A DNA stretch of 10,843 nt from Actinomycetota bacterium (GTDB taxonomy: Bacteria; Actinomycetota; Actinomycetes; Nanopelagicales; Nanopelagicaceae), in assembly GCA_947465365.1 (NCBI GenBank), contig CANIAV010000017.1, positions 1 through 10,843 of the forward strand, written 5' to 3'. The position numbers were made by a program, and so were the translations under genes. Positions 1-7,081 of the stretch are shown here, piece after piece. Under the pieces are notes generated by a model. It did no database searches. It was not told where the DNA came from and saw only the letters and a program-made list of their open reading frames with translations. Numbering within the stretch: position 1 is the stretch's first letter; the number at the start of each line of letters is the position of its first letter.

Positions 1-1711
1 AATCACCGATGGCTTCTACTATGACTTTGATCCAGAGCGTCCTTTCAATCCAGAGGATTTAGAGAAGATTGAAAGTGCAATGCGTAAGATCGTTAAAGAG
101 GGTCAAAGATTTCGCCGTCGCGTAACCACTGAATCCGAAGCGCTAAAAGAGTTGTCGCACGAGCCGTATAAATGTGAATTGATCGGATTGAAATCAGGTG
201 CCGGCGATGAAGCTAGCGTTGAAGTCGGTGGAGCCGAACTAACGATTTATGACAACTTAGGTCGTGATGGCCATCCCGTTTGGTCAGATCTCTGTCGCGG
301 GCCACATCTGCCTTCCACAAAACATATTCCAGCATTTAAGTTGATGCGCACAGCAGCGGCCTATTGGCGCGGTTCTGAAAAGAATCCGATGCTGCAACGT
401 ATCTACGGAACTGCGTGGCCTTCACCAGAAGAGTTAGCCGCTTATTTGGAGCTACTCGCTGAAGCAGAAAAACGCGATCATCGTCGTCTCGGTACTGAAC
501 TAGATCTCTTCTCTTTCCCAGAAGAAATTGGTTCTGGCCTTGCCGTCTTTCATCCCAAAGGCGGAATCATTCGTCGGGCGATGGAAGATTATTCGCGCAA
601 GCGCCATGAAGATGAAGGTTATGAATTTGTTTATTCACCACATTTAACCAAGGCTGCGCTCTTTGAAAAATCGGGCCACTTGCAGTGGTACTCCGAAGGT
701 ATGTATCCACCAATGGTTATGGATGAAGAACTTCATGCCGATGGCACTATCAAGCGCGCCGGTCAGCAGTACTACATGAAGCCGATGAACTGCCCCTTCC
801 ACAATCTAATCTTTGCTTCACGTGGTCGCTCATATCGCGAGCTTCCACTTCGCCTCTTTGAATTCGGCACCGTTTACCGTTATGAAAAATCAGGTGTGAT
901 TCAGGGTCTGACTCGCGCCCGCGGATTTACTCAAGATGATGCCCATATTTACTGCACCAAAGAACAAATGGTTGGCGAGCTCGATTCCCTTTTAACGTTC
1001 GTGCTTAACTTATTGCGCGATTACGGCTTAGAAGATTTCTACCTAGAACTTTCTACCCGTAATCCTGAGAAGTCAGTTGGTGAAGATGCCGATTGGGTAG
1101 AGGCAACAGAAGCTCTGCGTAAAGCAGCCCTTGCTCAGAATTTGGAACTAGTCCTTGATGAAGGTGGGGCCGCGTTCTACGGTCCGAAGATTTCAGTACA
1201 AGCAAAAGATGCGATCGGTCGCACCTGGCAGATGTCGACGATCCAAGTTGATTTCCAATTGCCACAGAGATTTGAACTTGAATATTCAGCAACTGATGGC
1301 ACACGTCAACGTCCGGTGATGATTCACCGCGCGTTATTTGGTTCTATCGAAAGATTCTTCGGTGTTTTAACAGAGCACTATTCCGGCGCCTTCCCACCAT
1401 GGCTTGCGCCCGTGCAGGTTACTGCGATTCCGGTAGCTGAGGCCTTTGCCGATTATCTAGCTGGCGTTGTAAAAGAGTTTAAATCCGCTGGAATTCGCAT
1501 CGATTTAGATTCATCCGATGACCGTATGCAGAAGAAGATTCGTAACGCGCAGATGCAGAAAGTTCCATATATGTTGATCGCAGGCGAAGAAGATCAAGCT
1601 GCCGGCAAGGTATCTATTCGTTATCGCAACGGTGATCAGAAGAACGGCATTGCAGTTGCGGATGCAATCGCTGAGATACAGAACGCAATTCGCGATCGTA
1701 AGCAGGTTTAA
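1..1711 (+). CDS. thrS: Threonine--tRNA ligase, 5'-truncated by window edge
   Basis: Cytoplasmic threonyl-tRNA synthetase, which charges tRNA-Thr using ATP and edits mischarged Ser-tRNA. The reading frame is already open at base 2 with the editing-domain sequence DGFYYDF, so the true start lies upstream; the first ATG at 80 is internal. About 569 residues are visible. Compared with the roughly 640-residue E. coli enzyme, the TGS domain and the editing HxxxH motif are missing only because of the window edge. Visible are the second editing motif DLCRGPH (Cys codon 293-295, His codon 305-307), the catalytic zinc ligands (Cys 791-793 in MNCPFH, His 944-946 in QDDAH, His 1325-1327 in MIHRAL), motif 2 around [10 protein letters not shown], motif 3 around GSIERF, and the C-terminal anticodon-binding domain. 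All visible key residues are intact. The wording [10 protein letters not shown] and [10 protein letters not shown] is typical of actinobacteria. It ends with TAA, 2 bases before the HIT gene. Confidence 0.98.
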   Translation, partial: ITDGFYYDFDPERPFNPEDLEKIESAMRKIVKEGQRFRRRVTTESEALKELSHEPYKCELIGLKSGAGDEASVEVGGAELTIYDNLGRDGHPVWSDLCRGPHLPSTKHIPAFKLMRTAAAYWRGSEKNPMLQRIYGTAWPSPEELAAYLELLAEAEKRDHRRLGTELDLFSFPEEIGSGLAVFHPKGGIIRRAMEDYSRKRHEDEGYEFVYSPHLTKAALFEKSGHLQWYSEGMYPPMVMDEELHADGTIKRAGQQYYMKPMNCPFHNLIFASRGRSYRELPLRLFEFGTVYRYEKSGVIQGLTRARGFTQDDAHIYCTKEQMVGELDSLLTFVLNLLRDYGLEDFYLELSTRNPEKSVGEDADWVEATEALRKAALAQNLELVLDEGGAAFYGPKISVQAKDAIGRTWQMSTIQVDFQLPQRFELEYSATDGTRQRPVMIHRALFGSIERFFGVLTEHYSGAFPPWLAPVQVTAIPVAEAFADYLAGVVKEFKSAGIRIDLDSSDDRMQKKIRNAQMQKVPYMLIAGEEDQAAGKVSIRYRNGDQKNGIAVADAIAEIQNAIRDRKQV

Positions 1712-1713
1712 CA

Positions 1714-2235
1714 ATGGTTGAACCAACACCTGGAATGCCAGATCGTTGGGCGCGCCTGTGGGCGCCGCATCGTATGGAGTATTTAAAAGGGGAGAATCGT
1801 CCGTTGGGCGATAACGACGTCATCTGTCCATTCTGTCGCGTACCAACCTTGGACGATCAAGCAGGTTTGATCGTGGCGCGAGGAAATACTGCCTACGTTG
1901 TAATGAATCTATATCCATATAACGCGGGCCATCTCTTGATATGCGCTTATCGCCACGTTGCTGATTTAACTGACTTAACTAAAGAAGAACGTGATGAGAT
2001 CTCTGATATGACTGCACATGCCATGGTTACCTTACGTAAAGTTTCCTCGCCCGCAGGCTTTAACTTAGGAATGAATCAAGGTGCTATTTCAGGTGCGGGC
2101 GTGGCCGAACATATCCATCAACATGTGGTGCCGCGTTGGTCGGGCGATGCCAACTTTATGCCGCTAATTGGTCAAACAAAAGTTATGCCAGTTCTACTTT
2201 CTCAGACACGAGATGAGCTAGCTGCCGCCTGGTAA
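1714..2235 (+). CDS. HIT-family diadenosine tetraphosphate (Ap4A) phosphorylase
   Basis: A 173-residue histidine-triad protein of the actinobacterial Rv2613c type. That family splits Ap4A by phosphorolysis to ATP and ADP, using the middle His of the triad as nucleophile. The triad HIHQHVVP is at residues 133-140 (His133, His135, His137). A CPFC pair (Cys38, Cys41) with His73 in the AGHLL stretch suggests the family's metal site. The block NLGMNQGAISGAGVAEH before the triad is a strong family signature. The ATG at 1714 is preceded by AGG at 1704-1706 inside the end of thrS. The 2-base gap implies co-transcription and translational coupling with thrS. The coupling makes metabolic sense because aminoacyl-tRNA synthetases form Ap4A as a side product. 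The phosphorylase rather than hydrolase activity is inferred from family resemblance. Confidence 0.93.
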   Translation: MVEPTPGMPDRWARLWAPHRMEYLKGENRPLGDNDVICPFCRVPTLDDQAGLIVARGNTAYVVMNLYPYNAGHLLICAYRHVADLTDLTKEERDEISDMTAHAMVTLRKVSSPAGFNLGMNQGAISGAGVAEHIHQHVVPRWSGDANFMPLIGQTKVMPVLLSQTRDELAAAW

Positions 2236-2241
2236 AAGACT

Positions 2242-2814
2242 TTATTGCAACTGATTAATATAACTTTTCACGATATCGATACCTATGCCATTGGATACGA
2301 CGATAGGTATCGCCGGAAATAGTAAGCCAGCTGCGAAAGCTCCCTCACCAGCACCAGCAATATCTTCCAAATACTCTTCGCGAAATTCGGCGACCATTTC
2401 TTCATGCTCATGCTCGCCGACAGAAACAGTCGGGGGGTTTGTGCTGTAGTCGAGTATTTGCAAATCACTTAAAGAAATCAAGGCAATTGGACTGCCGGTT
2501 TCAGAGTGCAATACTAAATAAGGTGTGACCAATTGATCGAATACACGATTGGCTAACATGATCGCATCTTCAAAGTCAGCATCACTGCCTTCGAGTTCGT
2601 TAACGACAACCAAACGTGGCAGTTGGTAATCACTTAACGCTTGCCATTGATCAATTGTGTTTGGGTCGATTCCTGCCGCAGGATTAATTGCAAATATCGC
2701 AAGATCAGAATTGGCAATAACTTCGCTCGTGACCTGCGCACCAAATAAATTGGCGATCGCCTGCGGTTGGGCCGAGACATGTCCGTATACGTGGATACGT
2801 TTAAGAGAACTCAC
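2242..2814 (-). CDS. Degenerate EF-G-like G-domain protein (probable pseudo-GTPase)
   Basis: A 190-residue protein read on the minus strand from GTG at 2812-2814 to TAA at 2242-2244. Residues 37-81 follow the EF-G G-domain: SDLAIFAINPAAGIDP, then W57-QA-x-x-x-Y63, PRLVVVN (66-72) and ADF (79-81). Residues 110-124 (IALISL, ILDYS) and 144-189 (REEYLEDIAG, FAAGLLFPAIPIVVSNGIGID) match the later part of the G domain of EF-G-like proteins such as actinobacterial FusA2. The N-terminus LKRIHVYGHVSAQP aligns with the P-loop region but lacks the GKT residues. No G2 or DTPGH-type G3 is visible, and the G4 NKxD reads NELE (72-75). Domains II-V are absent. It therefore probably cannot bind GTP in the normal way. 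No frame is broken, so it may be a functional degenerate paralogue rather than a pseudogene. It is convergent with the HIT gene (6 bases between stops) and divergent from pgsA. No SD lies at the GTG, but a TATTCT box does. Function unknown. Confidence 0.75.
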   Translation of the reverse strand: MSSLKRIHVYGHVSAQPQAIANLFGAQVTSEVIANSDLAIFAINPAAGIDPNTIDQWQALSDYQLPRLVVVNELEGSDADFEDAIMLANRVFDQLVTPYLVLHSETGSPIALISLSDLQILDYSTNPPTVSVGEHEHEEMVAEFREEYLEDIAGAGEGAFAAGLLFPAIPIVVSNGIGIDIVKSYINQLQ

Positions 2815-2821
2815 AGGCGTC

Positions 2822-2827
2822 AGAATA
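2822..2827 (-). promoter_or_regulatory. Candidate -10 box (TATTCT) for leaderless transcription of the G-domain-like gene
   Basis: On the minus strand TATTCT sits 7 bases before the GTG at 2814. It matches the actinobacterial -10 pattern TANNNT at the spacing that places the transcription start on the start codon. No Shine-Dalgarno lies at normal distance. The -35 region (about 2845-2850) is not recognisable. This is an inference from position and motif. Confidence 0.4.
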
Positions 2828-2849
2828 GGTGAAATTCCACCCTTGAGCC

Positions 2850-2855
2850 TACGAT
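2850..2855 (+). promoter_or_regulatory. Candidate -10 box (TACGAT) for leaderless pgsA transcription
   Basis: TACGAT fits TANNNT and is followed by exactly 7 bases before the ATG at 2863, the geometry of a leaderless start. The box overlaps the alternative ATG at 2854, so if it is real that upstream ATG would not be transcribed. No clear -35 is visible around 2827-2832. The divergent -10 box at 2822-2827 touches the region where this promoter's -35 would lie. Confidence 0.4.
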
Positions 2856-2862
2856 GGTGGCG

Positions 2863-3456
2863 ATGTTAAGCGCTTCTTTAAAGCCAGCCGTAACCCGCGC
2901 CATCAATCCAATAGCGCGCGGCGCCCTTCGCATGGGATTAACACCTAACGCAGTTACCTTCACCGGTGCCATTGGCGTCGTAGTTAGTGCGCTCTATTTC
3001 TATCCCAAGCAAGATTTTTTCATCGGAACTCTACTGATCTGCTTCTTTGCACTTAGTGATCTCTTTGATGGTGCAATGGCGCGGATCTCACAAGCTGGAG
3101 CAAGTCGTTGGGGTGGATTCCTGGATTCAACGATTGATCGCATAACTGATTCTGCAATATTGCTGGGGTTATGTATTGCGCTAATTGATAGTAACGATCC
3201 TCTGGTTCCTGTTGCCCTTGGTGCGCTAGTTGCAGGGACTTTAGTTCCATATATCCGCGCGAAAGCGGAATCACTTGGTATTGACTGTTCTGGTGGAATC
3301 GCCGAGCGAACAGAACGTTTAATCATTGCCTTAACAGCCATCGGGTTCGAAGGATTAGGAATTCCTTATGCGTTAGCCATCGGAGTTTGGCTGCTCTTAT
3401 CCCTTGCGGTCGTAACAGTTATCCAACGCATCTTGATCGTTAAGGCGGCGTTGTAA
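2863..3456 (+). CDS. pgsA: Phosphatidylinositol phosphate synthase (CDP-alcohol phosphotransferase)
   Basis: Integral membrane enzyme that joins inositol-1-phosphate to CDP-diacylglycerol, the actinobacterial route to phosphatidylinositol. The CDP-alcohol phosphotransferase signature D-x2-DG-x2-AR-x9-G-x3-D-x3-D is complete, from DLFDGAMAR (codons about 3058-3084) to GGFLDSTID (ending about 3138). The ERTERLI stretch near residue 151, counted from 2854, matches ERPERLI of mycobacterial PIP synthase, as does PIARGALRMGLTP at the N-terminus. Several hydrophobic segments support a multi-pass membrane protein. Two in-frame starts exist, ATG 2854 (200 residues) and ATG 2863 (197 residues). I prefer 2863 because TACGAT lies 7 bases upstream; neither has a good ribosome site. 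The protein ends shortly after the last membrane segment, without the longer tail I recall in mycobacteria. PIP synthase rather than phosphatidylglycerophosphate synthase is supported by the following acyltransferase and pimA genes. Confidence 0.93.
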   Translation: MLSASLKPAVTRAINPIARGALRMGLTPNAVTFTGAIGVVVSALYFYPKQDFFIGTLLICFFALSDLFDGAMARISQAGASRWGGFLDSTIDRITDSAILLGLCIALIDSNDPLVPVALGALVAGTLVPYIRAKAESLGIDCSGGIAERTERLIIALTAIGFEGLGIPYALAIGVWLLLSLAVVTVIQRILIVKAAL

Positions 3457-3460
3457 AGCA

Positions 3461-4351
3461 ATGAACTTGGATAATCTTGTCGCTCTGGCATATTTCACAG
3501 GTTGGAAGTTAGTTAGAGCACTGCCTGAGAAATTTGCCTACGCCAGCTTCGAACGGATTGGAACAATCACCTTGCGCCGCAACGGTGTGCCAATTCAAAG
3601 ATTGCGCAGTAATTTGCAACGAGTATGCCCTGAAAAAGATACCGCTGCCATTGATCAATTGATGGTCGAGGCGGTCTCTTCATATATGCGTTATTGGTGT
3701 GACACTTTCAGATCGCCAGATTGGTCTAAAGAACGCGTGAAAGAAACGGTGACGGTTACTCGCGAAGAGCTGCTAACTGAGCCGATGCGCGATGGTCGCG
3801 GCGTCGTAATTGCACTGCCTCATGCTGGTAATTGGGATCATGCCGGTTCTTACTTTTGTGGGATGGGATTTCCTTTAGTCACAGTTGCTGAACGACTAAA
3901 ACCGGAAGCGCTCTTTAATAAGTTTTTAGAGTATCGCCAGAACATGGGAATGGAAGTCTTGGCGCTAGATGGAAGATCTATGGCAACGCTGATGCAGCGC
4001 GCCAGGGATGGTGCGCTGATTGCACTGGTTGCAGATCGTGATTTATCGCGCAGTGGTATCGATGTAAATTTCTTTGGTCATCCAGCGCGTATGCCCGCCG
4101 GTCCTGCTCTCTTAGCTGTCAGAACTGGGATTCCACTTGTTACGGCCTTTGTTTCTTATACGTCCACCGGGATTAATGTGGAATTCAATAGCGTTCCGAT
4201 TCCGTCGGAAGGCACAGACTCAGAAAGAGTTGCGCAAGTAGTGCAGACTTGTGCAGATCATTTTGCGCAAGGGATCACCAAAGCTCCGCAAGATTGGCAT
4301 ATGTTGCAAAGAATCTGGATAGATGGCGATTTCCGGGAGCGCAGCGCATGA
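3461..4351 (+). CDS. patA: Phosphatidylinositol mannoside acyltransferase (LpxL/HtrB superfamily)
   Basis: A 296-residue acyltransferase of the LpxL/HtrB-like family. In mycobacteria the gene at this place (Rv2611c) encodes the enzyme that transfers an acyl chain from acyl-CoA to the mannose of PIM1/PIM2 on the cytoplasmic face of the membrane. The catalytic HxxxxD motif is visible as HAGNWD (His121, Asp126). Downstream landmarks are AERLKPE (144-150), ADRDLSRSGIDV (191-202) with FFG (204-206), and MPAGPALLA (211-219), all usual in this family. Length is ordinary. The start ATG at 3461 is 4 bases after the pgsA stop; no clear SD is present, so translation is probably coupled. The stop TGA shares ATGA with the pimA start. 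The gene symbol rests on synteny as well as motifs. Confidence 0.9.
   Translation: MNLDNLVALAYFTGWKLVRALPEKFAYASFERIGTITLRRNGVPIQRLRSNLQRVCPEKDTAAIDQLMVEAVSSYMRYWCDTFRSPDWSKERVKETVTVTREELLTEPMRDGRGVVIALPHAGNWDHAGSYFCGMGFPLVTVAERLKPEALFNKFLEYRQNMGMEVLALDGRSMATLMQRARDGALIALVADRDLSRSGIDVNFFGHPARMPAGPALLAVRTGIPLVTAFVSYTSTGINVEFNSVPIPSEGTDSERVAQVVQTCADHFAQGITKAPQDWHMLQRIWIDGDFRERSA
4335..4339 (+). promoter_or_regulatory. Ribosome binding site fixing the pimA start
   Basis: GGGAG ends 8 bases before the ATG at 4348. Together with the ATGA overlap with the acyltransferase stop, it supports 4348 as the pimA start rather than the longer in-frame extension beginning at 4249, which lies inside the acyltransferase gene. 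Confidence 0.7.
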
Positions 4352-5526
4352 CTTTAAAAAAGTTACGTATCGGACTTGTCTGTCCGTATGGATGGGATAC
4401 CCCAGGTGGGGTTCAGAACCATGTGCGCGATTTGGCTGAATACTTAATTGCGAAAGGTCATTATGTTTCGGTGTTAGCACCAGTAATTGATGAAGATGCT
4501 ATCCCGGATTATGTAACGAGTGCGGGAAAACCAATCTCAATTCCATACAACGGTGCGGTTGCACGCGTCCTGTTTGGTCCCATTGCATTCTCGCGAGTAA
4601 GACATTGGATTACAAACGGTAAATTTGATCTGCTCCACTTACATGAACCAGCAATTCCCTCTATATCTTTGCTTGCATGTTGGGCCGCAGAAGGGCCACT
4701 GGTTGGAACATTCCACGCTGCCGCCAAACGTCAGAAAGCGATATTTGCAATTGGTCCAATCTTGGAACCAGTTATTGAGAAATTATCGGCGCGAATTGCA
4801 GTAAGCGAGGCCGCGCGCGAGACCCTTACCGAACATTTAGAGACTGATGCAGTTGTTGTGCCAAATGGAATCTATGCCGACCGTTATCGCGATGGCGAAG
4901 TTCGCGCGCAATGGAGCGGAAACACTTTAGGTTTTATCGGACGATTTGAAGAGCCTCGGAAGGGTTTATCTGTGCTGCTGGAAGCGCTACCGATAATCGC
5001 CCGCTTTGCACCTGATGTGCGCGTAATCGTTGCAGGACCGGGCGATAGTAAAGAAGTTGAAGATCAGATCGACCCGCAACTGCGCCACCGTTTTGAATTT
5101 CTGGGTCGAATCACAGAGAAGGAAAAAGCTGACTTTTTATCTTCAGTTGCTTTATACATCGCACCGAACACAGGTGGTGAATCATTTGGAATCATTCTCG
5201 CTGAAGCACTAGCCGGGGGAGCTGCAGTCGTTGCAAGTGATATTCCTGCCTTTGTCTCGCTGCTTGGTAATGGTGAATACGGTGCGCTCTTTGAGTCAGA
5301 GAATCCACAGGAGTTAGCAAAGGTGGTTATAGATCTTTTACGCGAGAAAGATAAGAGACTGGCGCTGGCGCGACGAGGTAAAGAATACGCGCAACGTTTT
5401 GATTGGGATGTAGTTGCCGAAGATATCTTCTCGATTTACGAGATGGCCTTGGTCGGCAGCGATGGAGTTTCTCTCTCATCGGAAAATCGCGCCTGGAATC
5501 GTTTTCTAGGACGGGAAGGAAATTAA
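4348..5526 (+). CDS. pimA: Phosphatidylinositol alpha-mannosyltransferase
   Basis: A 392-residue GT-B glycosyltransferase of family GT4 that transfers mannose from GDP-mannose to the inositol of phosphatidylinositol, giving PIM1 at the inner face of the cytoplasmic membrane. From ATG 4348 the N-terminal loop is PYGWDTPGGVQNHV (13-26), with TFHA at 121-124. The C-terminal Rossmann half begins near 193 with GFIGRFEEPRKG (195-206), followed by NTGGESFGIILAEAL (274-288). The equivalents of the mycobacterial catalytic and binding residues His118, Arg196, Lys202 and Glu274 appear as His123, Arg199, Lys205 and Glu278, and the EX7E pair is Glu278/Glu286. The start is set by GGGAG at 4335-4339 and the ATGA overlap with the preceding acyltransferase. 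Specificity for phosphatidylinositol is supported by the pgsA-acyltransferase neighbours. Confidence 0.94.
   Translation: MTLKKLRIGLVCPYGWDTPGGVQNHVRDLAEYLIAKGHYVSVLAPVIDEDAIPDYVTSAGKPISIPYNGAVARVLFGPIAFSRVRHWITNGKFDLLHLHEPAIPSISLLACWAAEGPLVGTFHAAAKRQKAIFAIGPILEPVIEKLSARIAVSEAARETLTEHLETDAVVVPNGIYADRYRDGEVRAQWSGNTLGFIGRFEEPRKGLSVLLEALPIIARFAPDVRVIVAGPGDSKEVEDQIDPQLRHRFEFLGRITEKEKADFLSSVALYIAPNTGGESFGIILAEALAGGAAVVASDIPAFVSLLGNGEYGALFESENPQELAKVVIDLLREKDKRLALARRGKEYAQRFDWDVVAEDIFSIYEMALVGSDGVSLSSENRAWNRFLGREGN
5514..5520 (+). promoter_or_regulatory. Strong Shine-Dalgarno for the LemA-like gene
   Basis: GGAAGGA ends 6 bases before the ATG at 5527, inside the end of pimA. It is one of the two best anti-SD matches in the window. 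It explains efficient initiation at a start that directly abuts the pimA stop. Confidence 0.7.
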
Positions 5527-6030
5527 ATGGAGAGATATTTCTTTTTAGTACTTTTCGTTATTTTTGCGCTCTGGTATTTGTCATATTCAGCGACCCGTTT
5601 AGATCGTTTGCACCATCGCGTGGAAACTAGCTGGGCAAATTTGGATGGATTACTGCAACGCCGCGCGGCCGTTGCACTGGAAATTGCCAAGAGCGATATC
5701 GCTGACCCTGCTTCTTCACTTCTATTAACTGCAGCAGCTCACCAGGCGCGAGATGCACAGATGAAGACACGTTCGCAGGCTGAGAGTGGTTTATCCGGTG
5801 CGTTAGGACTGCTCTTAAATGATGACCATTTAGTTGAAGGTGTGATCGAGAGAGATTTGCTTCGCGAACTCTCGGAACTAACCGACAAGATTCGAATTGC
5901 GATTGCGATGCACGTTGATGCCGTAACCCGCACACAGATGGTGCGGGCCAAGCCGGTCTTTAAGATCTTTAGATTGGCCGGACGCGCACCGTTGCCAGTT
6001 ACCTACGAATTCGAAGCCGATGTCCTTTAA
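5527..6030 (+). CDS. LemA-like single-pass membrane protein
   Basis: A 167-residue protein with an N-terminal membrane helix at about residues 4-20, followed by a long helical region. The pattern RLDRLHHRVETSWANLDGLL (24-43) matches the start of the LemA helical domain. The C-terminal MHVDAV (128-133) plus FRLAGRAPLPVTYEFE (148-163) matches the LemA ending, where a hydrophobic residue-rich segment is followed by a short acidic tail. Actinobacteria such as Streptomyces carry a similar protein (motifs RLDRLH and RRA-VALE) downstream of pimA. LemA proteins are probably cell-envelope proteins of uncertain function, and I cannot assign a reaction. The predicted topology is N-in with the helical body outside, which is inference. 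The ATG at 5527 follows the pimA TAA with no gap, and its 3' end overlaps the next gene by 11 bases, so it belongs to the same transcription unit. Confidence 0.85.
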   Translation: MERYFFLVLFVIFALWYLSYSATRLDRLHHRVETSWANLDGLLQRRAAVALEIAKSDIADPASSLLLTAAAHQARDAQMKTRSQAESGLSGALGLLLNDDHLVEGVIERDLLRELSELTDKIRIAIAMHVDAVTRTQMVRAKPVFKIFRLAGRAPLPVTYEFEADVL

Positions 6031-7063
6031 GAAGTTCCTGAAACGTGGCGCTGGCTTGGTCTCGATTGCCGTTGTCACTATTTCTCTCTTTAATTTTCTA
6101 CCATCTATCAAAGTCGTAAGTCTTATTCCAATTTTGGGTAAAACAGAGCCAACAAATTCTCTTAGCGGACGGATCGGTAGCGATGGTCCGATCCTGGTTG
6201 TGAAGATCGATGACACTCCACCTGCGCATCCCCAAGCAGGCTTAGAAGATGCTGATGTGGTTTACATCGAACAAGTCGAAGGTGGTCTGACTCGCTTGGC
6301 AGCAGTTTTTAGTTCGAAGATTCCAACTGTTATTGGCCCAGTTAGAAGCGCGCGCATTTCCGATATTGAAATACTGCAACAGTACGGAAGGGTTGCCTTT
6401 GCCTATAGTGGTGCGCAATCCAAATTATTGCCAGTAATTGCGGCAGCGAATCTCGAGAACTTAGGTGCGCAACGCCAATCACCAGAGATTTATGCAAACG
6501 ACCCATTACGAATAGCACCAACAGCAATGATGCTGCAAGCGCAGAAATTGATGGCGAACGTTGCAGCCGCGAACTTATCTATCGCTAAATCTAAGCCGAA
6601 TGGTTGGAGCTTCGGTGATGGACCAGATACCGGAACTGCAATCTCATCCGTAAAAGTTTCATGGCCCGCTAATTCTTACGACGCTACTTGGTCGCTATCG
6701 CAAGAGCGTTGGTTGCTTTCGCAACGCGGGGTTCCAGATTTAGCTGCATCCGGATTGCAATTAGGACCGACTACATTTGTTATTCAATTGGTTTCTATTT
6801 CACCTTCTGAATATCACGACAAAGTCGGTGGTGTGACTCCATTTAGTGACACGGTCGGAACCGGTACTGGATATGTACTACGCGATGGTCTTGCGATTGC
6901 AGCGAATTGGAGTAGACCCACTGGTGATCAAGGAACTACATGGACTGATAAATCAGGCAACGAGATAAAATTTGCTCCAGGTCAGATTTGGATCGCTTTA
7001 ACGGATAAAGAGCCGATTTTCACGCCCAAGGCGGCGGATGCGCCATCGCCTGCCACAAAGTAG
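6020..7063 (+). CDS. DUF3048 (YerB-like) membrane-anchored or exported protein
   Basis: A 347-residue protein with a basic N-terminus (MSFKKFLKRG) and a hydrophobic segment at about residues 11-29. No lipobox Cys is present, so an uncleaved anchor or ordinary signal peptide is likely and the body lies outside the membrane. The DUF3048 N-terminal domain is clear: ILVVKIDDTPPAHPQAGLE (58-76), DVVYIEQVEGGLTR (79-92), and IGPVRSARISDI (105-116) with FAYSGA (127-132). The C-terminal DUF3048 subdomain follows, with YVLRDGLAIAANWSRP and a later FAPGQIWIAL. The family includes Bacillus YerB and has no established activity. The ATG at 6020 overlaps the end of the LemA-like gene by 11 bases in another frame, so translation is likely coupled. 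The C-terminus ends in a Pro/Ala/Lys-rich tail before TAG. Confidence 0.88.
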   Translation: MSFKKFLKRGAGLVSIAVVTISLFNFLPSIKVVSLIPILGKTEPTNSLSGRIGSDGPILVVKIDDTPPAHPQAGLEDADVVYIEQVEGGLTRLAAVFSSKIPTVIGPVRSARISDIEILQQYGRVAFAYSGAQSKLLPVIAAANLENLGAQRQSPEIYANDPLRIAPTAMMLQAQKLMANVAAANLSIAKSKPNGWSFGDGPDTGTAISSVKVSWPANSYDATWSLSQERWLLSQRGVPDLAASGLQLGPTTFVIQLVSISPSEYHDKVGGVTPFSDTVGTGTGYVLRDGLAIAANWSRPTGDQGTTWTDKSGNEIKFAPGQIWIALTDKEPIFTPKAADAPSPATK

Positions 7064-7081
7064 TATTAGCACAATAGTTTT

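Noticed and set aside
80..82. ATG that could be taken as the thrS start
   Set aside because: The same frame is open to base 2 and encodes the conserved DGFYYDF block of the editing domain, so this Met is internal.
2281..2308. Inverted repeat ACCTAT...ATAGGT and a nearby CGATATCG palindrome
   Set aside because: Short, AT-rich, inside the minus-strand coding region and without a T run. They fit chance; no terminator is supported between the convergent genes.
2854..2862. Alternative pgsA start three codons upstream (MVAM...)
   Set aside because: It has no ribosome site and overlaps the TACGAT box that fits the 2863 start. It is not excluded, only less likely.
3000..3341. 113-codon minus-strand frame opposite pgsA
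   Set aside because: It is antisense to the CDP-alcohol phosphotransferase signature and composed of the low-complexity Ser/Arg/Pro-rich residues typical of a shadow frame.
4249..4347. In-frame upstream extension of pimA giving a 425-residue protein
   Set aside because: It lies wholly inside the acyltransferase gene. The GT4 N-terminus begins right after ATG 4348, and GGGAG at 4335-4339 plus the ATGA overlap mark that start.
5030..5212. 60-codon plus-strand frame inside pimA
   Set aside because: It is out of frame within the conserved GT4 C-terminal domain, has no ribosome site, and has no recognisable protein pattern.
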